Shown: piece after piece, positions 12,120 to 23,916 of the stretch
Position numbering within the stretch: the stretch's first letter is position 1
Layout: every line of letters begins with the position of its first letter
Assembly: GCA_019022495.1 (NCBI GenBank)
Contig: JAFEKR010000006.1
Location: 1,426,001-1,490,000 of the forward strand
DNA length: 64,000 nucleotides
From: Epichloe hybrida
Lineage: Eukaryota > Ascomycota > Sordariomycetes > Hypocreales > Clavicipitaceae
Reading direction: 5' to 3'
Made by a program: the position numbers and the translations under genes
Notes under the pieces: model-generated
What the model was told of the DNA's origin: nothing
What the model saw: the letters and a program-made list of their open reading frames with translations, nothing else
Database searches by the model: none

Positions 12120-15100
12120 TCAAGTTTTGGACACATTGAATGGTGAAGTGCCGTTCGGTGAGATCACGCACTGCCTTCCTTCATTGATGAGTCTCCACAG
12201 ATGGCTTCGACTTGCCATTAGAGTACCATATGTTCCTTGCTCGACCTTGACCCCTTTATCTAAAACCACTACCTCGGCAGCCATTTGTATCATTTCGATA
12301 CTGTGAGTTGCAATGACGAGGGCCATGCCGTCCTCTTGCCAGCAAGGCGATCGGATCAACGATCTTAGGGCAATGCGGACATCTAAAGCACTCTCCGAAT
12401 CCAGGGCACTAGTAGGCTCGTCTAGAATGAGGAGGCGAGGCCGCTTGGCCAACGCGCGAGCTATGTTTACTAGTTGAGCTTGCCCCCCCGATAATGCCTG
12501 TCCCCCATCCCCAACGACCGTGTCATATCCATCGGGAAGTGAGACAATGAACTTGTGAATGCCTGACGATTGAGCTGCCTGTACCACTGCTTCTTGGACG
12601 AGGTTGGGGCATGTCGAAGAGACGCCATAAGCTATGTTATCCCGGATGGTGGCTGGAAACAAGAATGGTTGTTGGGGCACATAAGCCATCATTGAGCGCA
12701 CATGTTGCAAGTCGAGAATGGAGTATGGCACACCCCCAAAACAAAGTGTGAATTCTGATTTCCGGCCATGAGCATAAATCGAAGAGTCTGGTGTTGTTAA
12801 GCCAAGGATGAGTGACAACATGGTGGTTTTGCCACTGCCCGAGGACCCAACAACTGCTACACATGAGCCGGGGTCGATGACATGAGAAAACTCATTTAAA
12901 ACCTTAGCTGAGCTTTGTTCAGGAGTAAAGTTGACATTGTGCATCTCGATCGGCAAAGGAGAATCTGGCTGTATTAGAAAATGTTTGCTTGTGTCCATAG
13001 TTTTCGTTGACTTTGTGTAGTCAAGGAGCTCGGTCGCTGCTACTCGTGCGGCTGTAAGCTGAGGAAGTCCGTTTAAAAGCTCAAAGGATGTCCCGATGCT
13101 AAAAAGCAAGAGGTTGATGACCTGAAGAACGTCGTTGACGTTTGAATCGCGTGTATTTTGCGATGTGAGGAAAGTTCCGTAGTAGAATACCAACGCAGTG
13201 AGCGGTAAGGTAATGGACTGGTAGAGTCCGAACCAGGGGCCGGTGTACAATGCCCTTTCAAGTCCAACTCGCCATGCCTTATTCGCTGTGGTGGTTTGCT
13301 TATCATCAAAGTATTGGCCTAAGCCAAAGACTTGGATAAGCGAAAAGTTGAGCAGTACTTCTTTCAATGTGGCGCTCGAGTCCGAAGCAGCTTCGTTGCA
13401 CTTTTGTTCCCATTTTGAACTGACCATGATGTACATCTTGATAGCCAGAACAAAGAGAGGCAGAGGAGATAGCGCAACCAATGCGAGTTTCCAACAGATT
13501 GTCATTGCCCATACGACAGATATGGACATGATTGCAACAACCACTATCAAAACTGGCAAGAACTTTCCCACTACACTACGCATTTCTTGGGCGTTTCTAT
13601 CGAGGCACCGGCTGAGATGCCCTGGACTGTGCTGTGTCGCTTGACACCACAACTTCGGCTGGATCAATACTTTACCAAAGATATCTCGCCTAAGGTGATC
13701 AATCCATGTTTGGCTGACTTTTTCGAACAGATAGTGTCCTCCGCCAGTGCAAATCCCGTCTGTGATAGCGATTCCAATGAGAAATGATGCCCATCTGAGC
13801 CCTTGTTCGACCTTGTCTGTCTTGGACCACATCGCACCCAGCAACCTAGCCAGGCAGAAGGAAAATGCAGGAGTGGCGGCTGCAGCCAATAGGCAAAGAA
13901 AAAGAGCCAAAACACAAAGAATACGATCTTCGAAGCCTAGGGACGGCCAAAAAGTGGAAAGTATGCCTCGAATGGAGTCATATGGACGTGGGTCTGGTTG
14001 GCTGGTTCTGTCTTCAATTTCTGCATACCTATATTTGCAGTTAGGCTTTCTCTCCATCGAGCTATCTCCTGTTAAATTCGAATCAGACGACTCCGAGATT
14101 TGATCATTGTTGTCAATTGTCTCCTCCGGCGCAAAGCATGCTTTCGTACATGCATGACGTTTCTCGAGTACATAACTTGTCTCGGTTGCGCGAAAATGCC
14201 TGTCTAAATAGGTTGAGAACTGCTGCTGCTTTCTTTCCACATCGTCTGTTATTCGCCAACCTTCGATTAGGCTTTTGCGTGTATCCTTTGTACGAGATCT
14301 TGAGATGCTGACATGTCTACCAGGTGATTGGATGAAAGAAGATGGGCGCAATGTAATTGTTGATACTCTGTTTCGGAGACATTGGCAACATTATGGAATG
14401 AGCCTTTACCACGTGGTTTCAAAGTACTCGAAGCCGGCATCAAGTTGGCTTGATCAGACCTGATACAACTTTTCGGAATGCAAGGCGCGGTCACCGCGTT
14501 TCGAAGGTCTTGCATGCGTCCCTGACGAATAATCGTACCGCTTCTCATGACAAAGACAAAATCTTCGTCTCGTATGCTTGGAATGTCGTGTGTAACGACT
14601 ATTGTAGTCTTGTCTTTACGCCATTCCCTGATGGCATTCATGACGATGTTTTGACCGATTGGGTCCAGGGCACTCGTTGGTTCATCAAGAATCAGTATCG
14701 CGGGATTGCGCATCCGAGCCCTTGCAAGAGCAAGTCTCTGTTTCTGTCCACCGCTGAGACTGTGGTTGTCAGCACCGACAATGGTGGCTAATCCGCTGTG
14801 TAATTGCGATATTGTGGACTCTAATTGCACAAAAGCACAGGCTTGTCGAACCTCCGTTTCAGAGACGGTGTCTGGGTATCTGGAACCACATGCCACGTTG
14901 TTGAAGAAGGAATCGTGCATAACAGAGCTGTTTTGATGTATCAACGAGACATGCCTGCTCAGGCAGCTTGGCTGTATATGATTAACAGGGTGTCCATCGA
15001 TGGACACTTCTCCTGCGATAGGCGTGAGTAGGTTGGCCATCAGACTGCACACAGTACTTTTTCCTGACCCGGACTCTCCTACCAGAAACGTAAATTGTTT

Positions 15101-16492
15101 TGCTGGTATATGCATGGTCACACCTCTTATAATGTTATCCTTGAGATTTGACTGGTAGGCAAAATCGACCTTCGCTTATTGTAAGCCAGAAATGAAAAAT
15201 TGTAACACGACGAAAAGCTTACTTGATTCAACTGGATACTGCCAGCACATGTTCGAAGTATGACAGAAGGCTCGGCACGAGCAGTGATGTCTAGATCCTT
15301 CTTCGACCGAGCCAAATGTACGAGAAAATGCGCTGCAGACTTTCCTTTCGATAATATGAGCCAATGACCGGTAAATGATTCGACTCCATTGAATGCTGTG
15401 ATGACCGCATAGAAAGTTGTAAGGACGTGTCCGGGCAAGAGACCTTGTTCCACCAGAACGAGCCCGTACCAAAATCCCAAGACGAAAATTGATATCGACC
15501 AAAAGGCGAGATATCCCATTTGTATTGAGTTACAGCGAGCTTGCGCCAAGAAATGGCGAGCAGCGAGTCTCAAAGCATCACCGTACTTTTTTTGTTCTCG
15601 ATTAGAACCGGAAAATACTCGGACGACGTCTATGCCATTGAAAGAAGCGGCGGCAATTGTAGATGCCTTTTGCAAGGATTGCCTTTGAGACAAGACTTCG
15701 GAATCTAAGTTCCGAGTGGCGATAGCCAAGACCATGAAAGATACTGGTAGGGTAGACATGAGAACCAAAGTTAATTTCCATGAGTAGTAGAAGGCGATAC
15801 CGAGTGATGCACATGATGTGACAGTGTCACAAATGACGAGGCCCAATACTTGCGAGAGCGCTAACTGGAGATCACGCGTCTGTCTGTGCAAAACGAAAAG
15901 TTAGTTGACAGAATACATCGATGGACAAGTGACGCTGACTTGCTTTGCAAGCGTCCTGAACCTACGTATGAATCCTGATATGCAGACCCTCGATTCCATC
16001 TTTGAGATTTTCTAACCATTCGACATCTCTGGATAGAAGATTTGAAGTGACATGTTTTCTTGCTTCATTGGCCTGCAGCTCGCCAAATACAATCCAGAGG
16101 CTGAGGAATGAAGTACTTGCCATCCAGTTGCCAACTCCGAGTCCTGCAAGGACAATACACCATTTCGACACCTCGGCAAGAGCGGATTGTCCAGAACGGG
16201 ATCCCTCTCCAAGCTGAGAAACAACATCAAATATCCGCCCTAATAACACTGACAAGAGTGTTTTTAGAAACGCATTCAAAGCAGTCGCCACGAGCGCAGC
16301 CAAGAGGATACCTGCGTGAGTCTTCTTTGTGAACGAAAATAGACTCCCCCATGAGCAAGAAGTGCCAGCTTTATGAGAGGTCGAATAATTATGAAAAACA
16401 TCCGAAGCAGACCCTTGGTCTGAGAACGATGAGCTGCTCTTGGAATTCATGCTCCTGCCATTCGATGGAGTACAATCTTCCAGAGCAGGCAT
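12120..16492 (-). CDS. Full-size ABC-B (MDR/Ste6-like) exporter
   Basis: ATP-driven membrane exporter with order TMD1-NBD1-TMD2-NBD2. Proposed exons on the minus strand: 16492-15966, 15883-15223, 15169-14367, 14307-12120, giving 1392 residues. NBD1: Walker A GESGSGKST (427-435), signature LSGGQKQR (534-541), Walker B ILILDEPTSALD (554-565). NBD2: Walker A GSSGSGKTT (1151-1159), signature LSGGQAQL (1269-1276), Walker B LLILDEPTSALD (1289-1300), switch His in ATHS. All catalytic motifs are intact. The QTRDLQLALSQ segment after the first intron is typical of fungal Ste6-type exporters. The first intron (82 bp) is clear. The second (53 bp) uses a less usual AAG acceptor. The third (59 bp, GTATCA...GTCAG) lies in the poorly conserved linker and was chosen because it restores frame. 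The substrate is unknown: pheromone or xenobiotic/metabolite export are both possible. Confidence 0.9.
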
Positions 16493-17430
16493 GGATCAGG
16501 CATGGATCGATCACATGCTATGTTGATGTTGAAAAGAAAAGGCCGGATTCGATCATAGTCGTGATAAGAAAGTTGGTGAGCGATGAGCGCTCCCTATGAT
16601 GCAACATGGTTCTGATGTGCGACCGAATCCAAGGGTGCGATGGATGGTGCTTAGTATAATACCAGGCACCCATTGTGTGGAGGTGAGAGCATTACTATTG
16701 TCTGAGGGCAGATTAATTCTTGTGGTACTCATTCATAGAGGACAGACAGATTCCCAACGAGCAGTTAGAGCGCAAGATGGCACATATTGAGCGGTTAAAC
16801 CACACAAAATTACTTGTTGTGTTAGGATATCAACAAGGAAAACATTTGATGCACATGGCGGGCGATGCTAAAGACGGCGTCGTTGATGCTTTTAACTGAC
16901 TCACTCACCCGCACAGATGTAGTAAAAGCAGCGTTTTGTGAGCTTCAATGCTTCGCACCGCACATTACGATCACACCAGCCTGACCAGAAGACTGAAGAG
17001 AGAGAACAATGCAGATTGAGCTGCGCTCAGCCGATGGTGTCCAGAATACAACATGCCATTCATTCATTTATGTAGGCATTACTCCGTACTACTCCGTATC
17101 TTCCATGGGGAAAGGTGACAGACAATGCCAACGCCAAGACATCTGGCCAATAAAGTGACAAAGCACAGTGTTAGTACAGTTTTTCCCGTCGCTCTCACTG
17201 TGAGCTTGATGTCATACGTGCATGGATCGATGGCCCCTCTAATGAATAGGCTTGACCCCCCCACGTTGATAGGCCCTCAACCCAGAATTTTTGTCGCGAC
17301 GAATGCATAAAGATTGACGCTGCCTTTTCTTAACAAGATAAAACGCCAGAAAACGCCAGAAAACGCCAAGTCGCGTGACACGCTCTCACAGAGTCAAAGC
17401 AAGCAAAAACTACAGGACATTATAACAAGA
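16493..17430. promoter_or_regulatory. Divergent promoter region between ABC exporter and CHP1 homologue
   Basis: 938 bp between two outward-pointing start codons, with no convincing gene inside. It contains two copies of TACTCCGTA-type words at 17080-17099 and a threefold 10-bp repeat (AAAACGCCAG) at 17340-17369, 61 bp before the CHP1 ATG. No transcription-factor site can be named. Confidence 0.5.
17340..17369 (+). repeat. Three tandem 10-bp repeats in the CHP1 promoter
   Basis: Three copies of AAAACGCCAG (last base of the third copy is A rather than G) directly upstream of the coding start. They could be a multiplied protein-binding site or simply a small tandem duplication. Confidence 0.7.
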
Positions 17431-18202
17431 ATGGATCCAATGGATAGCATGTCCGTTGCCGGAGGCCCTGTGCCGAAGGACTTCAACGCGGAAGAAGCAG
17501 TGAACATGGAAGATGTGCGTTAAACTCACACCCCTCACCGGTGTGATCAAGCGCTGAAAGCAAAAACGATCTTGAGCTAATTCAATGCAGATGGAGAAGC
17601 AATTTGCTGTCAAAGGTTCGCGAATCCTTCCTTCCGCCCCCGAAAAGTGCATCGGTCGCTAAGTCTGTCGGCAGTCGTTCAACACATGCAGACATACTGG
17701 TCAATACTTGAAAAAGTCAAAGGCTCGTCGTTACGACTCACAAAAATGGACGATGAAATTTATGACCACCTCAAGGAAGCTTTCCCCGAGTTCAACCCCG
17801 CCGCCACCATCGACGAAGACGAAATGAAGAGCAAGAGCGGAAAAGAGCGCTGGAGAGATTTCATGATGGCTTACGAGAAGAAAATTGACGATTACAACTT
17901 TGGCACAATGGTCCGAAACAATCCCAAGGTGGAGTATGAGGAGAGCACAACCGTTTTCGGTATGTATTCGTTCAATACTCATGTTCAGCCATCTTCAATC
18001 GACTTTGCCTAACATGTTGTGCAATATAGTTCCGCGAATGCAGTTTTATGCCATAGAAATAGCAAGGTGAGCAAATTCAAGGTCTTGAGAATAGTACCTC
18101 AGCGCCTTTCAACTCTGACATGATGCCGAACTCAGGAACAAGAATGGATTGAACGACTGGATTTACGAGCAGGCCCAAGCTGAAAAGGCCAGGTCGAAGT
18201 AG
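17431..18202 (+). CDS. CHP1: PBDC1 / yeast Chp1 (YPL225W) family protein
   Basis: Small conserved eukaryotic protein; the yeast member is reported to be a dedicated chaperone for eEF1A biogenesis, and the family is also labelled polysaccharide biosynthesis domain-containing 1. Five exons reconstruct a continuous product: 17431-17514, 17591-17615, 17675-17959, 18030-18066, 18136-18202; 498 nt, 165 residues. Diagnostic segments in order: NMEDMEKQFAVK, QHMQTYWSILE, LRLTKMDDEIYD, SGKERWRDFMMAYE, DDYNFGTMVR, TVFVPRMQFYAIEIARN and a GLNDWIYE end. These match the family motifs LTKVDDxIY, KWRxF, DFNYGTLLR and FAPRxQFxAIEIAR. All introns are GT-AG; exon 2 is only 25 nt. Likely cytosolic. Conservation across all five joins makes the model strong. 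Confidence 0.9.
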
Positions 18203-18920
18203 ATATGCAGCTTTATGCGGCTAGCCCTATGAGCCTCAAAGAAGAAGAAAAGTACATGAAATATACGTCCAGAAATGTTACAAATCTGAACATTGATAAC
18301 CGATCTTTGTCAATTGGCCAATGCCAGTCGCATGTCGCCAACCCACTGGATCATGAGCATGGTTTCTGCGGGGGTCGTATTGGACTGTGCAGTCAAGGGT
18401 AATGCATCTTTCATTATGCCGAGTCACACGAATAGTGAAGAGCACAGATGATGTATCAAAAGACCGCATTAATTTCTAGCTGATGCAGGAATGTTCAAAC
18501 TAGATAACTCGCCGGCGCGGATATGGAAAAAAATAGCATTTGTAGTCCGATGCGCGTTATGCGACTCTGGTATTTTGATTATTTGCTTCTGAGGCCTAGG
18601 CCTACAGTGGGTGTAGCGTAAGCGGTGTCACATCTGTTCTCATGTGATTCATTTACTTTACTGCTGTTCAAAAATACCGTAAAACTATCATATCTTGCCA
18701 TGTCCGACGCACGACCATGATTCCAATGCCCCGAATGGTGAATGAACTACGGCGGCATGCTCATCATCAAGTTTTGTCGTGGCCCCAAATTCCTCGAGTA
18801 AGGAAGGCCCAAATATTCATTGTCTTAACCAAAACATGGAAAGACAACCTCTAATTAGCGCAGCTATTATTGCAGAGACTGTGAAGTTGTTAGGGAAGCC
18901 ATGTTGCGTATCCAATATTA
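18203..18920. other. Convergent intergenic region, no gene seen
   Basis: 718 bp between the stops of the CHP1 homologue and the MFS carrier. Short open frames are unsupported. No repeat found. Confidence 0.5.
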
Positions 18921-20794
18921 TCATGAATGATTACTCACAATTGCAAGTTTGCTTCTTGACCTGATCTTTTCACCAAAAATCAACAGCAACCAGGGAATGA
19001 CTGAAAGAACTAGGGCGATCCCACCGAGCATGCCTCCAGCGCCCTTGGGGCCCAGGTTGCCAAACATTGCATTGACAATGAGTGGGAAAACACCGCCAAG
19101 AACATTGCGGCAAAAATTATGTGCAGCTAATGCTGAAGATGCGTATACGTGGTACGTGTCGGCAAGGTAATTGAATGTGGCAAGGTAGATTGAATAAATG
19201 CCCCAGATCGCAAAACCTAACCCAACGGCTTCTGCATGACCACTCATGTAATCTGGGATTAGGAAGCCTCCAAACAAACCAGCAGGAAGAAACAAACTTG
19301 TAATGCAGGCGAAATACAGGCGTGCTTCCGGTGAGTCGGTAGGGAAGTTCTTCCTCATGAATGCCCAGAACTTTGAATCAGAGTACATGAAATCCTCACC
19401 ATAAGTCCGCCACTGAGGATGTTTGAGCAGATGCTGTTGAAGAATGCTGACCGTTGTGGCAACAACCGAAGCTGCCATAATAGCTCCATATACTCGACTG
19501 GACAGATCGAAACTATTCTGATACAGAAAAGGAACAACAGAAAAGGATAGATAAAGTACTGCCCATGAAAAAGCTGCCCAGAGGGAGAAACAAAAGGTCA
19601 CTGGTTCGGTGAAAAGCATGTGAAAAGGGCGTCTTACAGAGGTGGCCATCATTTGGAGCACAGAAGGTCGGGTTTCATCTTCCTCGACGACCCATCGAAT
19701 TCGCAGAAGACTTCCTCGCTTCACGGATGCAGTAACAGAGTCTTTTTCCAGGTCATTTGCACCAGAGGACAAGCAGGTATCGCTGGAGGATGCCGATCGT
19801 GCAGCAATCGGCATCGAAGAGCCTAGCAAGTACATTCCAAACACACCGTTCGCTTCCAACTCTTCGTACCACTGATTCAGCTTTTTTGCCTTTTTGCTCA
19901 GCAAGACAGAGGCCCGACTCTCCTTGAACAAAAAAATAAAGGAAATAAAAAGCATGCCGTCCATTATGACCTGGTGCCAGAAGGTCCATTTCCAAGCGAA
20001 CGTTGTTTGCCCAAGTGTTTCCATGAAGGCTGAGCCAACCAATGGGCCAGCGCCAGTCCCAGCAAGTACAAAGCCACTGAATAGAGCCATCGGCGTATTC
20101 CGTTCGCTTTTATCCCACAGGTCTGCAATGACTCCACCAACAATGGAGCTGAAGACTGACGCACCAACTCCAACAAAGAATCGGGCTATGAGATAGCCGC
20201 AATGTGAGGCATGACAGAACAGACTGCTTGAAAAACGACAAATGTCACACCGGCAATGACAAAGACTGGAAAACGACCCCAGATCTCTGAAATCGGGGCC
20301 AATGCCATGGGTGCAAATGCGAAACCCATGCAAAACGTAGTGATGCCAACCGACGTGACAAGGCGAGTTGTATTGAGGTCATGGGCAATAGCACCTGCTG
20401 GTGGTGAATAGCATCCTGCCGTGTATGCTGTGAGGAATGTAGCAATGCATGAAAGCGCTAGAGAGACGTTCTTCCTAGCTGAGCTCCATTTCAAAGGAGA
20501 GATGTAAGGCTTCAAGTCGGGACACAACGGAAGATTGTTCTCATTGCTGAATCCAGCTTGCTGCGGGGTCGGGATCGTTGGCATGACCGTATCAAAAGAC
20601 AAATAAAAATACTTGATGGAACTGGTTTCGTCAAATTGCGCCCCACGACTTGAGGCATCGTGTAATTTCCCATCCACTGTGGCCGTTAAACATTGTTGAG
20701 GAGCATTGCAGAAGGATTGTCTTGGCTGATCTTTTCCCAAGACCCTGCAGCGTCCTTCTTCAGAGATGCGAGTAGTATTGACGACCGTAACCAT
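18921..20794 (-). CDS. DHA1-type MFS drug/metabolite exporter, broken by a one-base frameshift
   Basis: Major facilitator carrier of the drug:H+ antiporter (12 TM) type. The N-terminal frame starts at 20794 and covers a soluble tail with the family motif YLSFDTVMP, then SPLKWSSARKN, TM1 and the loop PISEIWGR. It reads FQAVCSVMPHIA and then hits a stop at 20186. The rest continues at once in the next frame as YLIARFFVGVGAS and runs to 18921 with the central loop and TM7-12 intact. The two frames abut with no room for an intron: 1874 nt is one base short of a multiple of three. A missing C in a GCCGGC context near 20190 would restore HIAGYLIARFF, the usual sequence. It is either a recent pseudogene or a sequencing error. 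An upstream minisatellite lies 67 bp from the start. Confidence 0.82.
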
Positions 20795-21801
20795 GGCGGA
20801 TTACTCAAGAGTATTGGGGGAGGGGGGAGAAAAAAAAAATGCACCGGCAACAACAGCTATGAAGATGAGTGACCTTTTGTTGAAGATGAGTGACCTTTTG
20901 TTGAAGATGAGTGACCTTTTGTTGAAGATGAGTGACCTTTTGTTGAAGATGGGTCAATCAGAGGCATACATAGCCGTCCACACGCAGGACAGCGATGGCT
21001 TCCTACTGTAGGCCAGACATGAGGACAAAATTCTGCCGATGTGTTCGGCCAAGACGAGACGATGCGGACGCGGCTTTTATCTGTGAGTGAGAGAGGAAAC
21101 AGCTGCAAGAACCGGGAGTAAGTCGGGGTTGAACGGGAATAACGTGACGGTCGTGAGGAGTTGCCCTCGCACCTCGCTGTGGCCACCCCCCACGCTAATA
21201 AAAGGCGCTATGGAAGTCGCAGCCATGCAGGAAAGATGCAAGACGGGGGGGTTATTGGGGTTTTGCAACTCGTGGTGAAGCGATAATGGGGCTGAAATCC
21301 AGCCCCTACCCTCTACAGTTTCTACAGAGGTCCAACTGTTGGTTCAACCGGAGACAAACTAGACTCGCTGGAACGAGAACTACCGTGAAAATAAGATGAA
21401 TAGTGAGGGGGGACGCTAGCTTATCTCAAGAAGACTTTGGTCAGAGAAAACTCGACGGGTGTCGTGCGGTAATAAGTTTCACTGCCATACTCCCTCCGTC
21501 TGATCACTCAGCCTCATGTACTTTTCCCTGTGTCTTGTTTTGTGTAGTGATATCCTTCAAAAGTGACTTTGTGTTTCTCTTCGGAGATATGAGAAAGAAA
21601 GGGAAAGAGAAAGAGAGAGAGAGAGAGAGGACGAAGAAGTTTTGCTTCAAAAAATGCATTAATCGATATTTGGAGTTTCCTCTGTATATACATAAACTCG
21701 ACGCTACCTAGTGGCGAACAAAGCGATGGGAGTGGAAGGCGGAAACCAAGTCATTTATTCCTCGCTGCCATATGCAAGGCAGAGAGACTACGAAACATAA
21801 A
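20795..21801. other. Intergenic region upstream of the MFS carrier
   Basis: About 1 kb between two minus-strand genes. It holds a 21-bp minisatellite (20861-20951), a G-rich patch near 21244-21261 and a short GA microsatellite near 21612-21630. Overlapping frames (for example 20766-21011) arise from the minisatellite and are not credible genes. Confidence 0.5.
20861..20951. repeat. 21-bp minisatellite, 4 copies plus partial
   Basis: Four identical tandem copies of a 21-bp unit starting GAAGATGAGTGACC, followed by a partial fifth. Perfect identity of the copies implies recent expansion. It lies just upstream of the MFS start codon, in its promoter or 5' UTR. Confidence 0.9.
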
Positions 21802-22115
21802 TTAGTCGACATCATCCGCGCTTGTTGCATTGCTTGCAGCTTTTGGACCTAGTTTCGCCTCGGCATCTTTCACTGCCTTGTCTTCATCATGATCCTCGCG
21901 ACTCCTGCTTTCACCATCTATTCCTTCCACAACTCGCTCCGCGGCGCCTTCTCTGAGTGTTCCGTCCTCGTTGACGTCTTCCCGTAGGTAAATGGTGAAT
22001 ACGATCACTAGGTATACCTCCTCCGTTCGTTTATTTCGCAGGACATATCTAAGTTGGTGTGAGCGCCTGGGGGATATAAGTTAAACCAGAAAATTCTCAA
22101 AACATTGCACAAACG

Positions 22116-22148
<33 letters not shown>

Positions 22149-23089
22149 GAAGAAAATGTTGATCCCATAGAGTAAGAAACAAATCTTTGCCTTGTGAAGA
22201 GCAGAAAAGCAAGCCAATGATGAGAAAACTTGCACAAAGACTAGACTAGAATGAAGAACACAAGGAGTGGATTATCATACCTTAGGCCTTGGCCATCCCA
22301 GTATTTTACAATTGGCAAATGAAAACCAGGCAGTTTCAGAGCCAAGTTTGTAAAGTAGATGTAGGGATTGTAAAAATCGAGCCCGTATGACTTCCCATAC
22401 TCAAAAACCCATTTTGTCTTGCTGTCGTCTCGTAATGCCCACTTCATGCGTGCTTTACGGTCGTCCGGCATGCCTACCGCTTGTCGGGCTTTTATGCCCT
22501 CTTCGTCGCCGCCTTCCTCGAACCACAGACCGCCCTTATTCGCATCGCAGACGCCAGCGCCTACGTGAATAGAGTTGAAGGAACTCAGAGCAGGGCCATA
22601 CAGGTATGGCCTGTCTGCGTAGGCGTCTCCATCGAGGCCAGGATCAATCCACCATCTGACAATTCTCAAAGCAGTGTTGAATCCGGGAGGCAGTTTGTCA
22701 CGAATAGGACGGTCAAAATCATTGCCAAACTGGAGATCATGACCACTTATTCCTTCACTCGCCGTCTCGTTATCGGCGACTTTGTCTTTACCATCCTCTG
22801 CGCTGCGCGACAGGTTGTCTTCGGAAGAGGCGCGATTGTGTGGTGTAAATTGAAATGAAATGCTGTACTGGTCCTGGCTATATGCGTGGGGCTCAGTTGA
22901 GAAATACGCTGATGTAGACGGCGATCCCAGGGGGAGACCATGGTAATCCTGTATTCTCACATTCAGTTCGATATCGGCGCCGTCGCCCTTGATGCTTGTT
23001 GGCTCGGATTTGTTCACAGGAATTTCAACGTGCGTCGTTGCATCATAACTTGGGCCAGCGGTAATTCGCAGCACGTACTTGTCCGCCAT
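21802..23089 (-). CDS. DUF1769 family protein
   Basis: Fungal protein of unknown function. Exon 1 is 23089-22281 and exon 2 is 22066-21802, joined across a 214-bp intron (GTATGA...CCCCAG) that contains a long T tract on the coding strand; 1074 nt, 357 residues. Recognisable segments: FGNDFDRPIRDKLPPGFNTALRI, RWWIDPGLDGDAYADRPYLYGPALSSFN, KWVFEYGKSYGLDFYNPYI, LKLPGFHLPIVKYWDGQGLR, then across the splice RSHQLRYVLRNKRTEEVYLV and FTIYLREDVNEDG, which is how the family continues. The C-terminus is acidic and low in complexity. No signal peptide or membrane segment. The join is convincing because the family motif runs through it. Confidence 0.85.
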
Positions 23090-23916
23090 GTCGATATTCG
23101 GGTTCTGGAAAATTCAATTATTAATCGAGGAAGAAGATTTTCAAATTCGAACTTGCCAAATTTGCCATGTTCAATTCTGTTGGGGAGACCGTTTTCCTCC
23201 CATGACGTCGACATATTTTCAAGGCTGGTGGGGAATCTTGATGGGTGCCACCGTTGCAAGGCACAAAGGGATAATAAACGTACGAATTAGTCAGTCGGCT
23301 GCGCCTTTTTGTTCGTGCAACAGCCACTGCTTGACTGCTGCGGCCAGCAAGCGCAGATCGATTCTTCATGGCTATGAACCGCGAGACTGAAAACAACCAA
23401 GCCATCGTAACCGCGAATTTGGATCAATCATTGTCATTATCACCAGATGCCTAGGAACATCTCCATATCCCCCACAAAAAAAGAAGGCTATTTTGAAAAT
23501 GAGTCAAAAATAGGAGAACAGACTAGACAGAGGAAGGCTTAGTGGCATGTCTTGGTTTTATGCTTGTAACAGGGCTACGTCTCGCATTCAATTCAACAGC
23601 TTCCGTTCCAACAACCTCTGATTTTCAGCAAAATTCTGATAAAAATGCCCATCCAGTCCCGTCCTACAAAATCTACAGAGTGTAATTCTGTGAATAAAGT
23701 TCAGTCAATTCTAACTTGGTTCCAAATTTCGCGAGCGCGCAGCAAGCATTCACCAGCCTAGAGACGCTCCGTGATCAGAATTTGACAACCTCCATATTAT
23801 CTGCCCAGGTGAATCTTCAGCAATGCGATAGTGGGCATTGGACGTTGCATTCATAGTGATCTCGACCTGTTACTAGTGTCTCAGAGTGTCAGCGAAACAA
23901 TACGAAGCACCGAAAA
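23090..23916. promoter_or_regulatory. Divergent intergenic region, DUF1769 gene and membrane hydrolase
   Basis: 827 bp between outward-pointing genes. No gene, repeat or nameable motif seen; presumably holds both promoters. Confidence 0.4.

Noticed and set aside
16351..16790. Short plus-strand frames opposite and upstream of the ABC exporter start
   Set aside because: One overlaps the exporter N-terminus antisense; the other has no features.
20861..20951. Possible CRISPR-like array
   Set aside because: Units are directly adjacent without spacers, and the organism is a fungus; it is a minisatellite.
20766..21011. 81-residue frame with four KMSDLLL repeats
   Set aside because: Produced by the 21-bp minisatellite; no conserved flanks, and it overlaps the MFS start region antisense.
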